In this document: positions 9,179-18,113 of the stretch, piece by piece
Layout: every line of letters starts with the position of its first letter
Numbering within the stretch: position 1 is the stretch's first letter
Assembly (NCBI RefSeq): GCF_002929555.1
Contig: NZ_PJJP01000030.1
Location: 62,001-126,000, forward strand
Length of the DNA: 64,000 nt
Source: Cryobacterium sp. N22
Lineage (GTDB): Bacteria; Actinomycetota; Actinomycetes; Actinomycetales; Microbacteriaceae
Direction: 5' to 3'
Program-made: the position numbers and the translations under genes
Notes under the pieces: model-generated
Seen by the model: the letters and a program-made list of their open reading frames with translations, nothing else
Database searches by the model: none
Told to the model about the DNA's origin: nothing

Positions 9179-10909
9179 TTAGAGCGAGTGCACCGCGTCC
9201 GCGGCGGTCAGGTCGACGCCGTGCACCTCGCGCAGCTCCAGGGTGGCCTGGGCCACCTCGGCGGCGCTCGTGGCGGCATCCCAGCCCAGAACGGGTGCGA
9301 GCACCCCGGCCAGCTCGTCGAGCAGGGCGACGCTGAGCCCGCCCACGAAGGCGAGGCTGGTGCGGCGCAGCAGCAGGTCGATCAGGTGGGTGACCGACTC
9401 CTCGCGGGCCAGGTATTCGATCTCCCGGCGGGTGTAGAGCGGGTTGTGCGCCAGGGGCGCATCCGGGGCTTCGGTCAGGAAGTCGATGATCGCGCCGGCC
9501 CGGGTACCGTACCGGGTGAGCAGGGCCTGGGCGCGGGGGCGGCCGACCTCGTCACCGTGCGCGGCGAGCCAGACGGTGTGCGCGGCGGGGGTGGCCGGGA
9601 AGTCCTTGCCGCCGCCGATGGCGAGCCCCTCGGTGGACACCGTGCGTGGCAGGCCGAGCAGGGTGAGGATGTCGCCGCTGAGGTGTTCGGCCAGGGCGCG
9701 GAAGGTGGTCCACTTGCCGCCGACCAGGCTGAGCAAGGTGCCGGGGCGCTCGCCCAGCGGGCTGGACTCGATGCGGTAGTCCCGCGATACGAAGCCGGGC
9801 GCCTCGTCGTCGTGCCGGGGCAGCGGACGCACGCCGGAGAACCTGAACACGATGTGCGAGCGGTCCACCGTGATGTCGGGGAACACGTGCTTGACCAGGT
9901 CGAAGAAGTAGTCGATCTCGTCTTCGGTGGTGCGGATCGGCTGACTCATGTCGTGCTCGAGGTCGGTGGTGCCGATGAGCACCCGGCCGGCCAGCGGGTA
10001 GATCAGCACGATACGGCCGTCGTTGTTCTCGAAGAAGATCTCGCCGCCGCCGGTCGCGGCAAGCAGTTCGGGGTGGTCAAGCACGATGTGCGAACCCTTG
10101 GTGCCGCCCATGTAGGTGCTGGCCTGGCCGAGCGCCGAGTTGGTCAGGTCGGTCCACGGTCCGGAGGTGTTCACGACGACGTCGGCGGCGAAGCTGAATT
10201 CCTCGCCGGTGACGGTGTTGCGGAGGCGCACGCCGTCGGCGTCCATCCCCACGGCTTCGACGTAGTTGGCGGCGCGGGCGTGCGGGCCGGTGTCGAGGCC
10301 GTCACGGAGCACGTCCAGGGCCAGGCGCTCCGGGTCGTGCATCGACGCGTCGTAGTAGGTGGCGGTGTACTTGAGGCCCGGGTTCAGCCGCGGCAGGCGT
10401 TCGAGCGACTTCTTGCGGCCGTGGAACTCGTGCTTGGGCACCGAGCCGCCGTCGCGGGAGAAGGAGTCGTAGAGCACCAGGCCGACCTTGATCAGCAGCG
10501 CCCCGCGCTCCTGAGCCTTGCCCTGCTTGTGGGTGAGGAAGCGCAGCGGCGCGGCGAGCACGCCGGACAGGGCGGAGAACATCGGCACCGTGGTCTTCAA
10601 CGGCTTCACGTAATGCGGGGCGATCTTGAGCAGGCCGTTGCGCTCGGTGACCGACTCCTTCACGAGCCTGAATTCGCCGTTCTCCAGGTAGCGGATGCCG
10701 CCGTGGATCATGTGCGAGGACGCCGCGGAGGCACCTGAGACGAAGTCGCCGCGGTCGATGATGGTGACGTCCACACCCTGCAGTGCCAGGTCGCGGAAGG
10801 TGGCGATGCCGTTAATACCGGCGCCGATGATGAGGACCTTCGCCTTGGGGCGCGCGGCCAGTGCGGATCGGTCGGAATCAGCGGGCGAGGACTGGGAGTT
10901 GGACTGCAC
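9179..10909 (-). CDS. glpD: Aerobic glycerol-3-phosphate dehydrogenase
   Basis: FAD enzyme that oxidises glycerol 3-phosphate to dihydroxyacetone phosphate and feeds electrons to quinone. The N-terminal dinucleotide site is VLIIGAGINGIATFRDLA (about residues 24-41). HMIHGGIRYLENGEF and GGKWTTFRALAEH are characteristic of the GlpD/GlpA family, and 576 residues is the usual actinobacterial length. GTG 10909 is the start, with AAAGG upstream. It is first in the glp operon and divergent from the SorC-type regulator. Confidence 0.95.
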   Translation of the reverse strand: MQSNSQSSPADSDRSALAARPKAKVLIIGAGINGIATFRDLALQGVDVTIIDRGDFVSGASAASSHMIHGGIRYLENGEFRLVKESVTERNGLLKIAPHYVKPLKTTVPMFSALSGVLAAPLRFLTHKQGKAQERGALLIKVGLVLYDSFSRDGGSVPKHEFHGRKKSLERLPRLNPGLKYTATYYDASMHDPERLALDVLRDGLDTGPHARAANYVEAVGMDADGVRLRNTVTGEEFSFAADVVVNTSGPWTDLTNSALGQASTYMGGTKGSHIVLDHPELLAATGGGEIFFENNDGRIVLIYPLAGRVLIGTTDLEHDMSQPIRTTEDEIDYFFDLVKHVFPDITVDRSHIVFRFSGVRPLPRHDDEAPGFVSRDYRIESSPLGERPGTLLSLVGGKWTTFRALAEHLSGDILTLLGLPRTVSTEGLAIGGGKDFPATPAAHTVWLAAHGDEVGRPRAQALLTRYGTRAGAIIDFLTEAPDAPLAHNPLYTRREIEYLAREESVTHLIDLLLRRTSLAFVGGLSVALLDELAGVLAPVLGWDAATSAAEVAQATLELREVHGVDLTAADAVHSL

Positions 10910-11013
10910 TGTGCACTACCTTTGTTCGTTCTTCGGCCGGACGGAGACCGGGTGTTGCCCGGCCGAATTGGTGCGGACGGCCCAGCCGGGTTTGCGCGGG
11001 GGCCCTCCATATG

Positions 11014-11040
11014 GATTAATCAAGCTTGAGTAGATCAATC
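11014..11040. promoter_or_regulatory. Candidate operator in the glpD/regulator divergent region
   Basis: Inverted repeat GATTAATC-N11-GATCAATC (seven of eight positions complementary) containing the perfect palindrome TCAAGCTTGA at 11020-11029. It is an AT-rich island in the 173-base gap between glpD and the SorC-type gene, and a reasonable site for that regulator. No binding data exist here. Confidence 0.45.
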
Positions 11041-11082
11041 ACATCCGGTCAAGCCGGGTGAACAAACGTGCAAGGAGGGGCT

Positions 11083-12057
11083 GTGAGCCTCGTCGACGAC
11101 TCAGCGCAGTCCGATCGGGTGCGGGATGCCCTCACGGCCGCGCACCTGTATTACATGCAGGACCTGACCATGGATGCCATCGCCCACGAGCTGCACACCT
11201 CCCGCTCCTCGGTGTCCCGCCTGCTCAGCCACGCCCGCGCGACCGGTCTGGTCGACATCCAGATCCGCTCCCCCCTGGACGCACCGAGCCGCCTGGAACT
11301 GCTCATCCAGGAGCGGTTCCACATCACCGCGCACGTCGTTCCGGTGCCCGATCACGCCACGGATGTGGACAGATTGGAGCGCGTGGCGCTCTCAGTTGCA
11401 CGGATTCTCGGCCAGTTCTTCGACTCGAACATGGTGATGGGCATCGCCTGGGGGTCGACGATGAACGCCATCAGCCGCCATGTGACGCCCAAACAGACCC
11501 ACGGGTCGCAGATCATCCAGCTCAACGGCGCCGGCAACATGCGCACCACCGGCCTCAGCTACGCCAGCGAGATCCTCGGCCGGTTCGGTTACGCCTTCGG
11601 CGCGCACGTTCACCAGTTCCCGGTGCCGGCCTTCTTCGACAGCCCGGCGACCAAGCAGGCGCTCTGGCGCGAGCGCAGCGTGAGCCGGCTGCTGGAGATG
11701 CAGGCCCGGATGGACGTGGCCCTGTTCGGCCTCGGCTCGCCGTTCTCCGAGGTGCCCAGCCACGTCTACGCCGGCGGATACCTCGAGGAGGCGGACTACG
11801 CCTCACTCAGCCGCTCCGGGGTGGTGGGCGACGTGGCCACCATCTTCTATAGGGCCGACGGGTCCACCGACGGCATCCAGCTGAACGCCCGCGGCACCGG
11901 CCCGGACTTCACGGTGCTCAGGCAGACACCGCGCCGACTCTGCGTGGTGTCGGGAACAGCCAAGCTCGCCAGCCTCCGCGGCGCATTGAAAGCCGACCTG
12001 ATCACTGATTTGTTCGTGGACGAGAGTACCGCCCGAGCCCTGGTCGCCAACATCTGA
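11083..12057 (+). CDS. SorC/DeoR-type sugar-binding transcriptional regulator, probable glycerol regulator
   Basis: A 324-residue regulator with an N-terminal HTH (HLYYMQDLTMDAIAHELHTS, then SSVSRLLSHAR; about residues 17-50) and a C-terminal sugar-phosphate-binding domain of the SorC type (MGIAWGSTMNAISRH, LFGLGSPF, VGDVATIFYRADG). GTG 11083 is preceded by AAGGAGG; an in-frame GTG 15 bases upstream has no ribosome site. Its divergent position next to glpD suggests it controls the glp operon in response to glycerol 3-phosphate or a related sugar phosphate. That role is inference. Confidence 0.85.
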   Translation: MSLVDDSAQSDRVRDALTAAHLYYMQDLTMDAIAHELHTSRSSVSRLLSHARATGLVDIQIRSPLDAPSRLELLIQERFHITAHVVPVPDHATDVDRLERVALSVARILGQFFDSNMVMGIAWGSTMNAISRHVTPKQTHGSQIIQLNGAGNMRTTGLSYASEILGRFGYAFGAHVHQFPVPAFFDSPATKQALWRERSVSRLLEMQARMDVALFGLGSPFSEVPSHVYAGGYLEEADYASLSRSGVVGDVATIFYRADGSTDGIQLNARGTGPDFTVLRQTPRRLCVVSGTAKLASLRGALKADLITDLFVDESTARALVANI

Positions 12058-12116
12058 CCGCGTGGCGGACGACGTCGGGTTACGCCGGGAATACGCCGGA
12101 GCGGCACGCGTTGAGA

Positions 12117-12122
12117 TATAAC
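12117..12122 (+). promoter_or_regulatory. Probable -10 box of the riboflavin operon promoter
   Basis: TATAAC about 12 bases before the start of the FMN aptamer, which would place the transcript start near 12129. No convincing -35 is seen. Confidence 0.4.
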
Positions 12123-12134
12123 TGACAGTAGATA

Positions 12135-12262
12135 CGTGCTCCGGGGTCGGTGAGAATCCGAACCGGCGGTGACAGTCCGCGAGCTGGAATCTGTTTTTTG
12201 GGTTTCGGTTGAGCTGGTGAAACTCCAGCACCGACGGTTAAAGTCCGGATGGGAGGCGCACG
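12135..12262 (+). ncRNA. FMN riboswitch (RFN element)
   Basis: The conserved RFN core is clear. GGTCGGTGAGAATCC and ACCGGCGGTGACAGTCC-GCGAG form the 5' half. A variable arm follows, then CTGGTGAAACTCCAG, then the highly conserved 3' half CCGACGGTTAAAGTCCGGATGGGAG. The closing P1 helix pairs CGTGC (12135) with GCACG (12258). It binds flavin mononucleotide and represses the rib operon when flavin is plentiful. The gap to ribD (82 bases) holds the expression platform, with a small perfect hairpin at 12294-12309. Confidence 0.95.
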
Positions 12263-12293
12263 AATCGATGGTTCCTCGTGGACCGTCGACGGC

Positions 12294-12309
12294 TTTCGCG
12301 TACGCGAAA
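12294..12309 (+). promoter_or_regulatory. Small palindrome in the riboswitch expression platform
   Basis: TTTCGCG-TA-CGCGAAA, a perfect palindrome between the FMN aptamer and ribD. It is followed by CCTCCC at 12313-12318, which can pair with GGGAGG of the aptamer 3' end (12251-12256). The mechanism is not proven. Confidence 0.4.
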
Positions 12310-12343
12310 TCCCCTCCCGGAGCGTCAAACGACGGGACAGGGA

Positions 12344-13426
12344 ATGCACCAGCAGCACACGCTTGAGCGCGCAATGCGCCGAGCCCTGCAGGTGGCCGGC
12401 AACGGTCCGGCCGAGGGCGTCAACCCCCGGGTCGGCTGCGTGATCCTCAGCCCGGCCGGCGAGATCATCGCCGAAGGCTGGCACCGCGGCGCCGGCACCT
12501 GCCACGCCGAGGTGGATGCCCTCGCCCAGCTCGACCCGGCCGCCGCGCGCGGCGCCACGGCCGTGGTCACCCTCGAACCCTGCAACCACACCGGCCGCAC
12601 CGGCCCGTGCGCACTGGCGCTCATGGACGCCGGCATCAGCCGGGTGGTCTACGCCGTCGCCGACCCCGGACCGCACTCCTCCGGCGGCGGCGACCGGCTG
12701 CGCGCGGCCGGCATCGACGTGACCGGCGGCCTGCTCGCCGACGAGGTGGCGGCCTTCCTGGCCGACTGGCTGGTCTCGGCACGCCTGGGCCGACCGTTCG
12801 TGACCGTGAAATGGGCCTCCAGCCTCGACGGCCGCACCGCCGCCGCCGACGGCTCCAGCCGCTGGATCACCGGGCCGGCCGCCCGACGGGACGTGCACGA
12901 GCGCCGCGCCCGCGCCGACGCGATCCTGGTGGGCACCGGCACCGCCCTCGCCGACGACCCGTCGCTCACCGCCCGATCCGATGACGGCACCCTGCTGCCG
13001 CACCAGCCGCGACCCGTGGTGGTGGGGCGCCGGCCGGTGCCGGCCGACGCGGCCGTGCACCGGCATCCGCTCACCCCGTGGTTCCTGGCCGGGCACGACG
13101 TGGCCGCGCTGCTGCGTGAACTGCACGAACGCGGCATCCGCCGGGTCTTCGTGGAGGGCGGCCCCACCCTGGCCAGCGCCTTCGTGCGGGCCGGCCTGGT
13201 CGACGAGTACCTCGTCTACCTGGCACCCACCCTCCTCGGCGGCGACAGGCTGGCCCTGGGCGACATCGGCGTCGCCGGCATCGACGCCCAGCGCCGGCTT
13301 CGGATCGAGGAGCTCCTGCACCTCGGCGAGGACCTCCTGCTGGTCGCCCGGCCGGCCGACACCGACACCGACACGACCAGTCCCACCGACCAGACCAGCC
13401 GGGCCACCCCGGCACAGACGAACTGA
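12344..13426 (+). CDS. ribD: Bifunctional diaminohydroxyphosphoribosylaminopyrimidine deaminase / reductase
   Basis: Performs the deamination and reduction steps of riboflavin synthesis. The N-terminal deaminase domain has the zinc ligands in CHAEVDAL and PCNHTGRTGPC (about residues 50-90). The C-terminal reductase domain begins near FVTVKWASSLDGRTA (about 150) and includes VFVEGGPTLASAF. The 360-residue length is normal. ATG 12344 was chosen because the frame upstream runs back into the riboswitch leader. First gene of ribD-ribE-ribBA-ribH. Confidence 0.94.
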   Translation: MHQQHTLERAMRRALQVAGNGPAEGVNPRVGCVILSPAGEIIAEGWHRGAGTCHAEVDALAQLDPAAARGATAVVTLEPCNHTGRTGPCALALMDAGISRVVYAVADPGPHSSGGGDRLRAAGIDVTGGLLADEVAAFLADWLVSARLGRPFVTVKWASSLDGRTAAADGSSRWITGPAARRDVHERRARADAILVGTGTALADDPSLTARSDDGTLLPHQPRPVVVGRRPVPADAAVHRHPLTPWFLAGHDVAALLRELHERGIRRVFVEGGPTLASAFVRAGLVDEYLVYLAPTLLGGDRLALGDIGVAGIDAQRRLRIEELLHLGEDLLLVARPADTDTDTTSPTDQTSRATPAQTN

Positions 13427-13435
13427 AGGACCACC

Positions 13436-14104
13436 ATGTTCACCGGAATCATTGAGGAACTCGGCACCGTCGAGCGCATCGAGCGCACGGCGGATGCCGC
13501 CCGCCTCACCATCCGCGGCCCGCTCGCGGTCGACGGCGCCGGGCACGGCGACTCCATCTCGGTGAGCGGCGTCTGCCTCACCGTGGTGGAGCAGACCGCC
13601 TCGACCTTCACCGCCGACGTGATGGCGCAGACCCTGTCGATGTCCACCCTCGCCGGCGTCACCGAGGGCACCCCGGTGAACCTCGAACGCGCCGCACTGG
13701 TGGGCGGCCGCCTGGGCGGCCACATCGTGCAGGGCCACATCGACGGCACCGGCACGGTGCTGACCGTCGTGCCCGGCGACGCCTGGCGGGTCGTGCGGTT
13801 CAGCCTCGATGCGGCTCTGGCGCCGCTGGTGGTGGACAAGGGCTCGATCGCCATCGACGGGGTCTCCCTCACGGTGAGCACCATCTCGCCCGCAGAGCTG
13901 CCCGACCAGTGGTTCGAGGTGTCGCTGATCCCCGAGACCCTCACCGCCACCACGCTGGGCGGCCTGACCGTGGGCGACAGGGTCAACCTGGAGACCGACA
14001 TCCTCGCCCGGCACGTGCAGCGGATGCTCGCCCTCGCGGCGAGCGCCGCCGCCCCCTCGACCGAAGCATCCGAACCATCCGCAGTTCTAAGGAGCACCCC
14101 ATGA
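13436..14104 (+). CDS. ribE: Riboflavin synthase, alpha chain
   Basis: Dismutates two molecules of 6,7-dimethyl-8-ribityllumazine to give riboflavin. It starts with the diagnostic MFTGIIEELGTVE and contains two homologous lumazine-binding halves. SVSGVCLTV and LGGHIVQGHIDGTG belong to the first; AIDGVSLTV and VNLETDILARHVQRM belong to the second. The 222 residues include a short Ser/Ala-rich tail. The start lies nine bases after ribD, and the TGA stop lies within the ATGA that starts ribBA. Confidence 0.96.
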   Translation: MFTGIIEELGTVERIERTADAARLTIRGPLAVDGAGHGDSISVSGVCLTVVEQTASTFTADVMAQTLSMSTLAGVTEGTPVNLERAALVGGRLGGHIVQGHIDGTGTVLTVVPGDAWRVVRFSLDAALAPLVVDKGSIAIDGVSLTVSTISPAELPDQWFEVSLIPETLTATTLGGLTVGDRVNLETDILARHVQRMLALAASAAAPSTEASEPSAVLRSTP

Positions 14105-15363
14105 GCCTCGCCGACATCCCCACCGCACTGGCGGCACTCCGGCTCGGCAAGCCCGTCATCGTCGCCGACGATGAGGGCCGCGAGAACGAGGGCGACGTGA
14201 TCATCTCCGCCCAACTGGCCACCCAGGAGTGGATCGCCTGGACCGTGCGCCACTCGAGCGGCTTCATCTGCGCGCCGATGACCAACGACATCGCCGACAC
14301 CCTCGACCTGCCCGTGATGGTGCTCAACAACGAGGACCCGCGCGGCACCAACTACACGGTCACCGTCGACGCCTCCGACCGGTTGAGCACCGGCATCAGC
14401 GCCGCCGACCGTGCGCACACGCTGCGGGTGCTGGCCGAGCCGACGTCCACGCCGGCCAGCCTCAACCGGCCCGGCCACATCCTGCCGTTGCGGGCCATGG
14501 ACGGCGGGGTGCGGGAGCGCGACGGCCACACCGAGGCCGCGGTCGACCTGATGAAGCTGGCCGGGCTCACCCCCGTGGCCGGGATCGCCGAGATCGTCGC
14601 CGAGGACGGCGAGATGATGCGCCTGCCCGGGCTGCTCCTGCTCGGCGAGCGCGAGGGCGTGCCGGTGATCACCATCGCCGACCTCATCGCGCACCTGCAG
14701 GAGTTCCACTGCGACGACGACCTCGCCTCGGTCAGCCCGATCCGCGAATCGCCGCGGGTGGACTTCGAGGTGGAGACCACGGTGCCCACCGAACACGGCT
14801 CGTTCCAGGTGCGCGCCTACCGCGACCGGATGACCGGGGCCGACCACGTCGCCATCGTCTCCGGCACCCCGCGGGACGGCGCCCTCGTGCGGGTGCACTC
14901 CGAATGCCTCACCGGCGAGGCCTTCGGCTCGCTCAAGTGCGAGTGCGGGCCGCAGCTGCAGGCCGCGCTGGACACCATCGACCGCGACGGCGGCGTGGTG
15001 GTGTACCTCCGCGGCCAGGAGGGTCGCGGCATCGGCCTGATCAACAAGCTGCGCGCCTACAAGCTGCAGGAGGACGGCCTGGATACCCTCGACGCGAACC
15101 TCGCGCTGGGCCTGCCGGCCGACTCCCGCGACTACGGCGCGGCCTCCGCCATCCTCGACGAACTGGGCCTGGGCTCGGTGCGGCTGCTCACCAACAACCC
15201 GGAGAAGGCGCGCCAGCTCCAGGCCTACGGCGTGACGGTCACCGAACGGGTGCCGCTGGTCGTTGGCGTGGGCAGCCACAACGAGGACTACCTCGCCGCC
15301 AAGCGTGACCGTATGGGCCACGACATCTCAGCACACCAGATCGTGAAAGGACTCGCACTATGA
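14101..15363 (+). CDS. ribBA: Bifunctional 3,4-dihydroxy-2-butanone-4-phosphate synthase / GTP cyclohydrolase II
   Basis: Supplies both precursors of riboflavin. Residues 1-205 are the DHBP synthase domain ([12 protein letters not shown] with the acidic metal ligands, and [10 protein letters not shown]). Residues about 215-415 are GTP cyclohydrolase II, with the zinc cysteines in [18 protein letters not shown] and the signature [19 protein letters not shown] 14101 has AAGGAG upstream and overlaps ribE by four bases; it overlaps ribH by four bases at its end. Confidence 0.96.
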   Translation: MSLADIPTALAALRLGKPVIVADDEGRENEGDVIISAQLATQEWIAWTVRHSSGFICAPMTNDIADTLDLPVMVLNNEDPRGTNYTVTVDASDRLSTGISAADRAHTLRVLAEPTSTPASLNRPGHILPLRAMDGGVRERDGHTEAAVDLMKLAGLTPVAGIAEIVAEDGEMMRLPGLLLLGEREGVPVITIADLIAHLQEFHCDDDLASVSPIRESPRVDFEVETTVPTEHGSFQVRAYRDRMTGADHVAIVSGTPRDGALVRVHSECLTGEAFGSLKCECGPQLQAALDTIDRDGGVVVYLRGQEGRGIGLINKLRAYKLQEDGLDTLDANLALGLPADSRDYGAASAILDELGLGSVRLLTNNPEKARQLQAYGVTVTERVPLVVGVGSHNEDYLAAKRDRMGHDISAHQIVKGLAL

Positions 15364-15833
15364 GTGGAGCAGGCTCCCCCGCAATCGACGTCGACGGCAC
15401 CGGACTGGAGGTGGTGATCATCGCCGGCCGCTGGCACGACGTGATCACCGACGGCCTCATCGCCGGGGCCACCCGGGTGCTCGAGGCATCCGGGGCCAGC
15501 TTCTCGCTGGTGCGGGTGCCCGGCAGCTTCGAACTGCCCGTGGCGAGCAAGGTGGCGCTGGACAGCGGCGCCGACGCCGTGGTGGCGCTGGGGGTCATCA
15601 TCCGCGGCGGCACCCCGCACTTCGAGTACGTCTCGGCGGCGGCGACGGATGGCCTCACCCGGGTGGCGCTGGACACCGGCAAGCCGGTGGGCTTCGGCGT
15701 ACTCACCCTCGACGACGAGCAGCAGGGCCTGGACCGGGCCGGGCTGCCCGGCTCGAAGGAGGACAAAGGCGAGGAGGCCGCCACCGCGGCGCTGGCCACG
15801 GCCGTGGTGCTCAAGGCCCTGCGCGAGCGCTAG
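15360..15833 (+). CDS. ribH: 6,7-dimethyl-8-ribityllumazine synthase
   Basis: Condenses the pyrimidine and butanone intermediates into lumazine, the substrate of riboflavin synthase. The 157-residue protein shows the family core [31 protein letters not shown] and [17 protein letters not shown] overlap with ribBA indicates coupling. Its stop is three bases from the convergent response-regulator gene, so no separate terminator space exists. Confidence 0.96.
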   Translation: MSGAGSPAIDVDGTGLEVVIIAGRWHDVITDGLIAGATRVLEASGASFSLVRVPGSFELPVASKVALDSGADAVVALGVIIRGGTPHFEYVSAAATDGLTRVALDTGKPVGFGVLTLDDEQQGLDRAGLPGSKEDKGEEAATAALATAVVLKALRER

Positions 15834-15836
15834 GGA

Positions 15837-16205
15837 CTATCGAGGCTCCAGTAGCGCGGTGACCCGTTCGAGCAGGTCGTTGGCGCGGAACGGCTTGATC
15901 AGATAGCCGTCCGCGCCCGTCGCCATGGCCAGCGCGATGTCGCTGTCCTGCGACTTGGCGGTGAGCAGCAGGATGCGCGGTTGGGTCAGCGCGGTGTCGG
16001 CGCGCACCTGCGCGCACACCTCGATGCCCGTGAGCTTGGGCATCATCCAGTCCAGCACGATCAGCTCGGGCGAGCCGGAGCGGGCGGCCGCGAGGCCCTC
16101 CTCGCCGTCGCCCGCCTCGGACACCTCGTGTCCGGCACGGCGCAGTTTGTGGCCGATCAGGGCCCTGACGTCTTCGTCGTCCTCGACGATCAATATGCGT
16201 GGCAT
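15837..16205 (-). CDS. Single-domain (receiver-only) response regulator
   Basis: A 122-residue CheY-like protein with no output domain. It has the acidic pair in ILIVEDDEDV, the phospho-acceptor Asp in IVLDWMMPKL (about residue 52), the switch Thr in LLLTAKSQD and the Lys in GYLIKPF. ATG 16205 is preceded by CAGGGGAC; the frame extends further upstream without a ribosome site. It is divergent from a histidine kinase, and the two likely form a signalling pair. The downstream partner is not evident. Confidence 0.88.
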   Translation of the reverse strand: MPRILIVEDDEDVRALIGHKLRRAGHEVSEAGDGEEGLAAARSGSPELIVLDWMMPKLTGIEVCAQVRADTALTQPRILLLTAKSQDSDIALAMATGADGYLIKPFRANDLLERVTALLEPR

Positions 16206-16330
16206 GCGGCGTGTCCCCTGGTTCGGCGTCTTATCTTTCGCGCGTGTCACCCGCACTGGGCACACGACACGCTACGTTGACATTATCCAATCGCGCCGCG
16301 GTCGGTTTCACAGGGGGAGACACTACGCCG

Positions 16331-17986
16331 GTGAACAATCTCGTCGCGTCGCTCTGGGTCGCACCGCGCCAATGGCGGTACGCGGCAATACTTCTGCTCC
16401 TGCTGGTGGCCTACGGCCTCGGCCGTGCCTCTCTCGCAGCGACCCCGCCCCAGACCGGCGTCGCCCACTGGTGGCCCGCCGCCGCCGCGGCCGTGCTCGC
16501 CCTGTGCGTGGCCAGGGGCAGGGAACGCTGGCTGGTGGCGGGACTGGTCGTCGTGGTCGGCGTGGCCTCGAACCTCGGCGGCGGTCGTCCGCTGCCCGTT
16601 GCCATCGGATTCGGGCTGGCCAACGCCCTCGAGGCGATGGTGGTCACCGGCATCCTGGCCACCCGCGACGAACCCGCCCGGCTGCACACGGTGCGTGACG
16701 TACTCCGGTTCGCCATCGCGGTGGTGTGCGGTGCCGTGACGATCGGGGTCGTTGCGGCGGGCACCCTGGTCCTGTTCGAGAGCGGCGACTTCGGCACCGT
16801 GCTGCTCTCCGCCATCCCCTCGCACGCGTTCGCGGTCTTCGTGCTGGTGCCGCTCGCCCTGGTGCGGAGCGTTCCGGGCCGGCCGGAGCGACGCCTGGAA
16901 CTGCTCATCCACGTGGGCGTGATGCTCCTGGTGCTCGTCGTGGCGTACGGGCCGGGCCGGTCGGTGCCCATCTCGTTCCTGGTCCTGCCCCTGCTGACCT
17001 GGGCGGCATTCAGGTTCGGGATCAAGATCGTGGCCTGGGAGCTGTGCGGAACGGCACTGGTCGCCTCCGGGCTGACCTCGATGGGGATCGGCTACTTCGG
17101 CGGCGGCCAGGGCACCGCCATCGCCACCGCCGGCGCCTTCGTACAGATCTTCCTGGTCACCTACGCCAGCTCGGTCCTACTGCTCGCCGCCGAGCTTGCC
17201 CAGCGCGACGATGTCCTCACCCGGGAACAGGAGGTGGTGCAGGCCCTGCTCGAGCTCAACCGGCAGAAGGACGATTTCGTCTCGTCGGTCAGCCACGAAC
17301 TGCGCACCCCGATCACGAGCATCCTCGGCTTCGCCGAGGAACTCGAGGACACCGAGCTCGACGCCGACCAGGCCCGGTTCACCCGGGTGATCGTGCGCAA
17401 CTCGCACCGGCTGGCGCAGCTGGTGGAGGACCTGCTGGACCTCTCCAAGATGAGCACCCAGACCGACGCAGGCCAGGCCGAGCCCGTCGATCTGGCGGCG
17501 CTGGTGGCCGAGTGCGTCGAGGAACTGGCCCCGCAGGCGCACGCCGCCGGGGTGAGCCTGACCGCCGAGTTCGGCGCCGGACCGTTCGACGTGCGCAGCT
17601 CGGAGACCGACCTGCGCCGGGTGCTCACGAACCTGGTCTCGAACGCCGTCAAGTTCACTCCCCCGCACGGCCAGGTCTGGGTCGGCTGCACCGCCGACGC
17701 CGACGGCGTGCTGCTCACCGTCAGCGACAACGGCATCGGCATCCCCCCGCAGGACATCGAGCGGGTCTTCGACAGATTCTTCAGATCGGCGAGCGCCGAG
17801 CTGCTGGCGGGCACCGGGCTCGGCCTGCCGCTTACGAAGGGACTCGTCGACAGGCTCGGCGGCACCATCGACCTGCAGTCCGACGGCCGCACCGGCACCC
17901 ACGTCACCGTCGCCCTCCCCCGCGTCCCGGCGGTCACGGCCGCGGCCCCCGCGGCGGATTCGTCCGGCGCCCCGGCGCGAATGTAG
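16331..17986 (+). CDS. MASE1-type membrane histidine kinase
   Basis: A sensor kinase of about 551 residues. The N-terminal half holds eight or so hydrophobic segments resembling the MASE1 integral sensor. It is followed by a short coiled region, the HisKA box SSVSHELRTPITSILGF (His near residue 321), the N box LVSNAVKFTPPHG, the G1 box VSDNGIGIPP and the G2 box GTGLGLPLTKGL. GTG 16331 is the most sensible start; a SD-like AGGGGG lies somewhat far upstream and the frame is open back to 16199. It is divergent from the receiver-only regulator. The ligand is unknown. Confidence 0.85.
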   Translation: MNNLVASLWVAPRQWRYAAILLLLLVAYGLGRASLAATPPQTGVAHWWPAAAAAVLALCVARGRERWLVAGLVVVVGVASNLGGGRPLPVAIGFGLANALEAMVVTGILATRDEPARLHTVRDVLRFAIAVVCGAVTIGVVAAGTLVLFESGDFGTVLLSAIPSHAFAVFVLVPLALVRSVPGRPERRLELLIHVGVMLLVLVVAYGPGRSVPISFLVLPLLTWAAFRFGIKIVAWELCGTALVASGLTSMGIGYFGGGQGTAIATAGAFVQIFLVTYASSVLLLAAELAQRDDVLTREQEVVQALLELNRQKDDFVSSVSHELRTPITSILGFAEELEDTELDADQARFTRVIVRNSHRLAQLVEDLLDLSKMSTQTDAGQAEPVDLAALVAECVEELAPQAHAAGVSLTAEFGAGPFDVRSSETDLRRVLTNLVSNAVKFTPPHGQVWVGCTADADGVLLTVSDNGIGIPPQDIERVFDRFFRSASAELLAGTGLGLPLTKGLVDRLGGTIDLQSDGRTGTHVTVALPRVPAVTAAAPAADSSGAPARM

Positions 17987-17994
17987 GCTGAATC

Positions 17995-18013
17995 CGGCCG
18001 CCACAAGCGGCCG
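17995..18013 (+). terminator. Hairpin after the histidine kinase gene
   Basis: CGGCCGC-CACAA-GCGGCCG, a perfect 7-bp stem nine bases after the kinase stop, followed by ACCTCTTCC. There is no T-run. Confidence 0.5.
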
Positions 18014-18113
18014 ACCTCTTCCTGAAGCGTCCCCGTCCGCCCCAGACGACTGACCGCCGTCTCGCGCCCAGACCCAGTCACGCCATTTCCCTTCCCTTCG
18101 GAGCACCACACCT

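Noticed and set aside
13216..15321. 701-codon minus-strand frame under the rib operon
   Set aside because: Overlaps ribD, ribE and ribBA, all certain. Composition is that of a complement frame.
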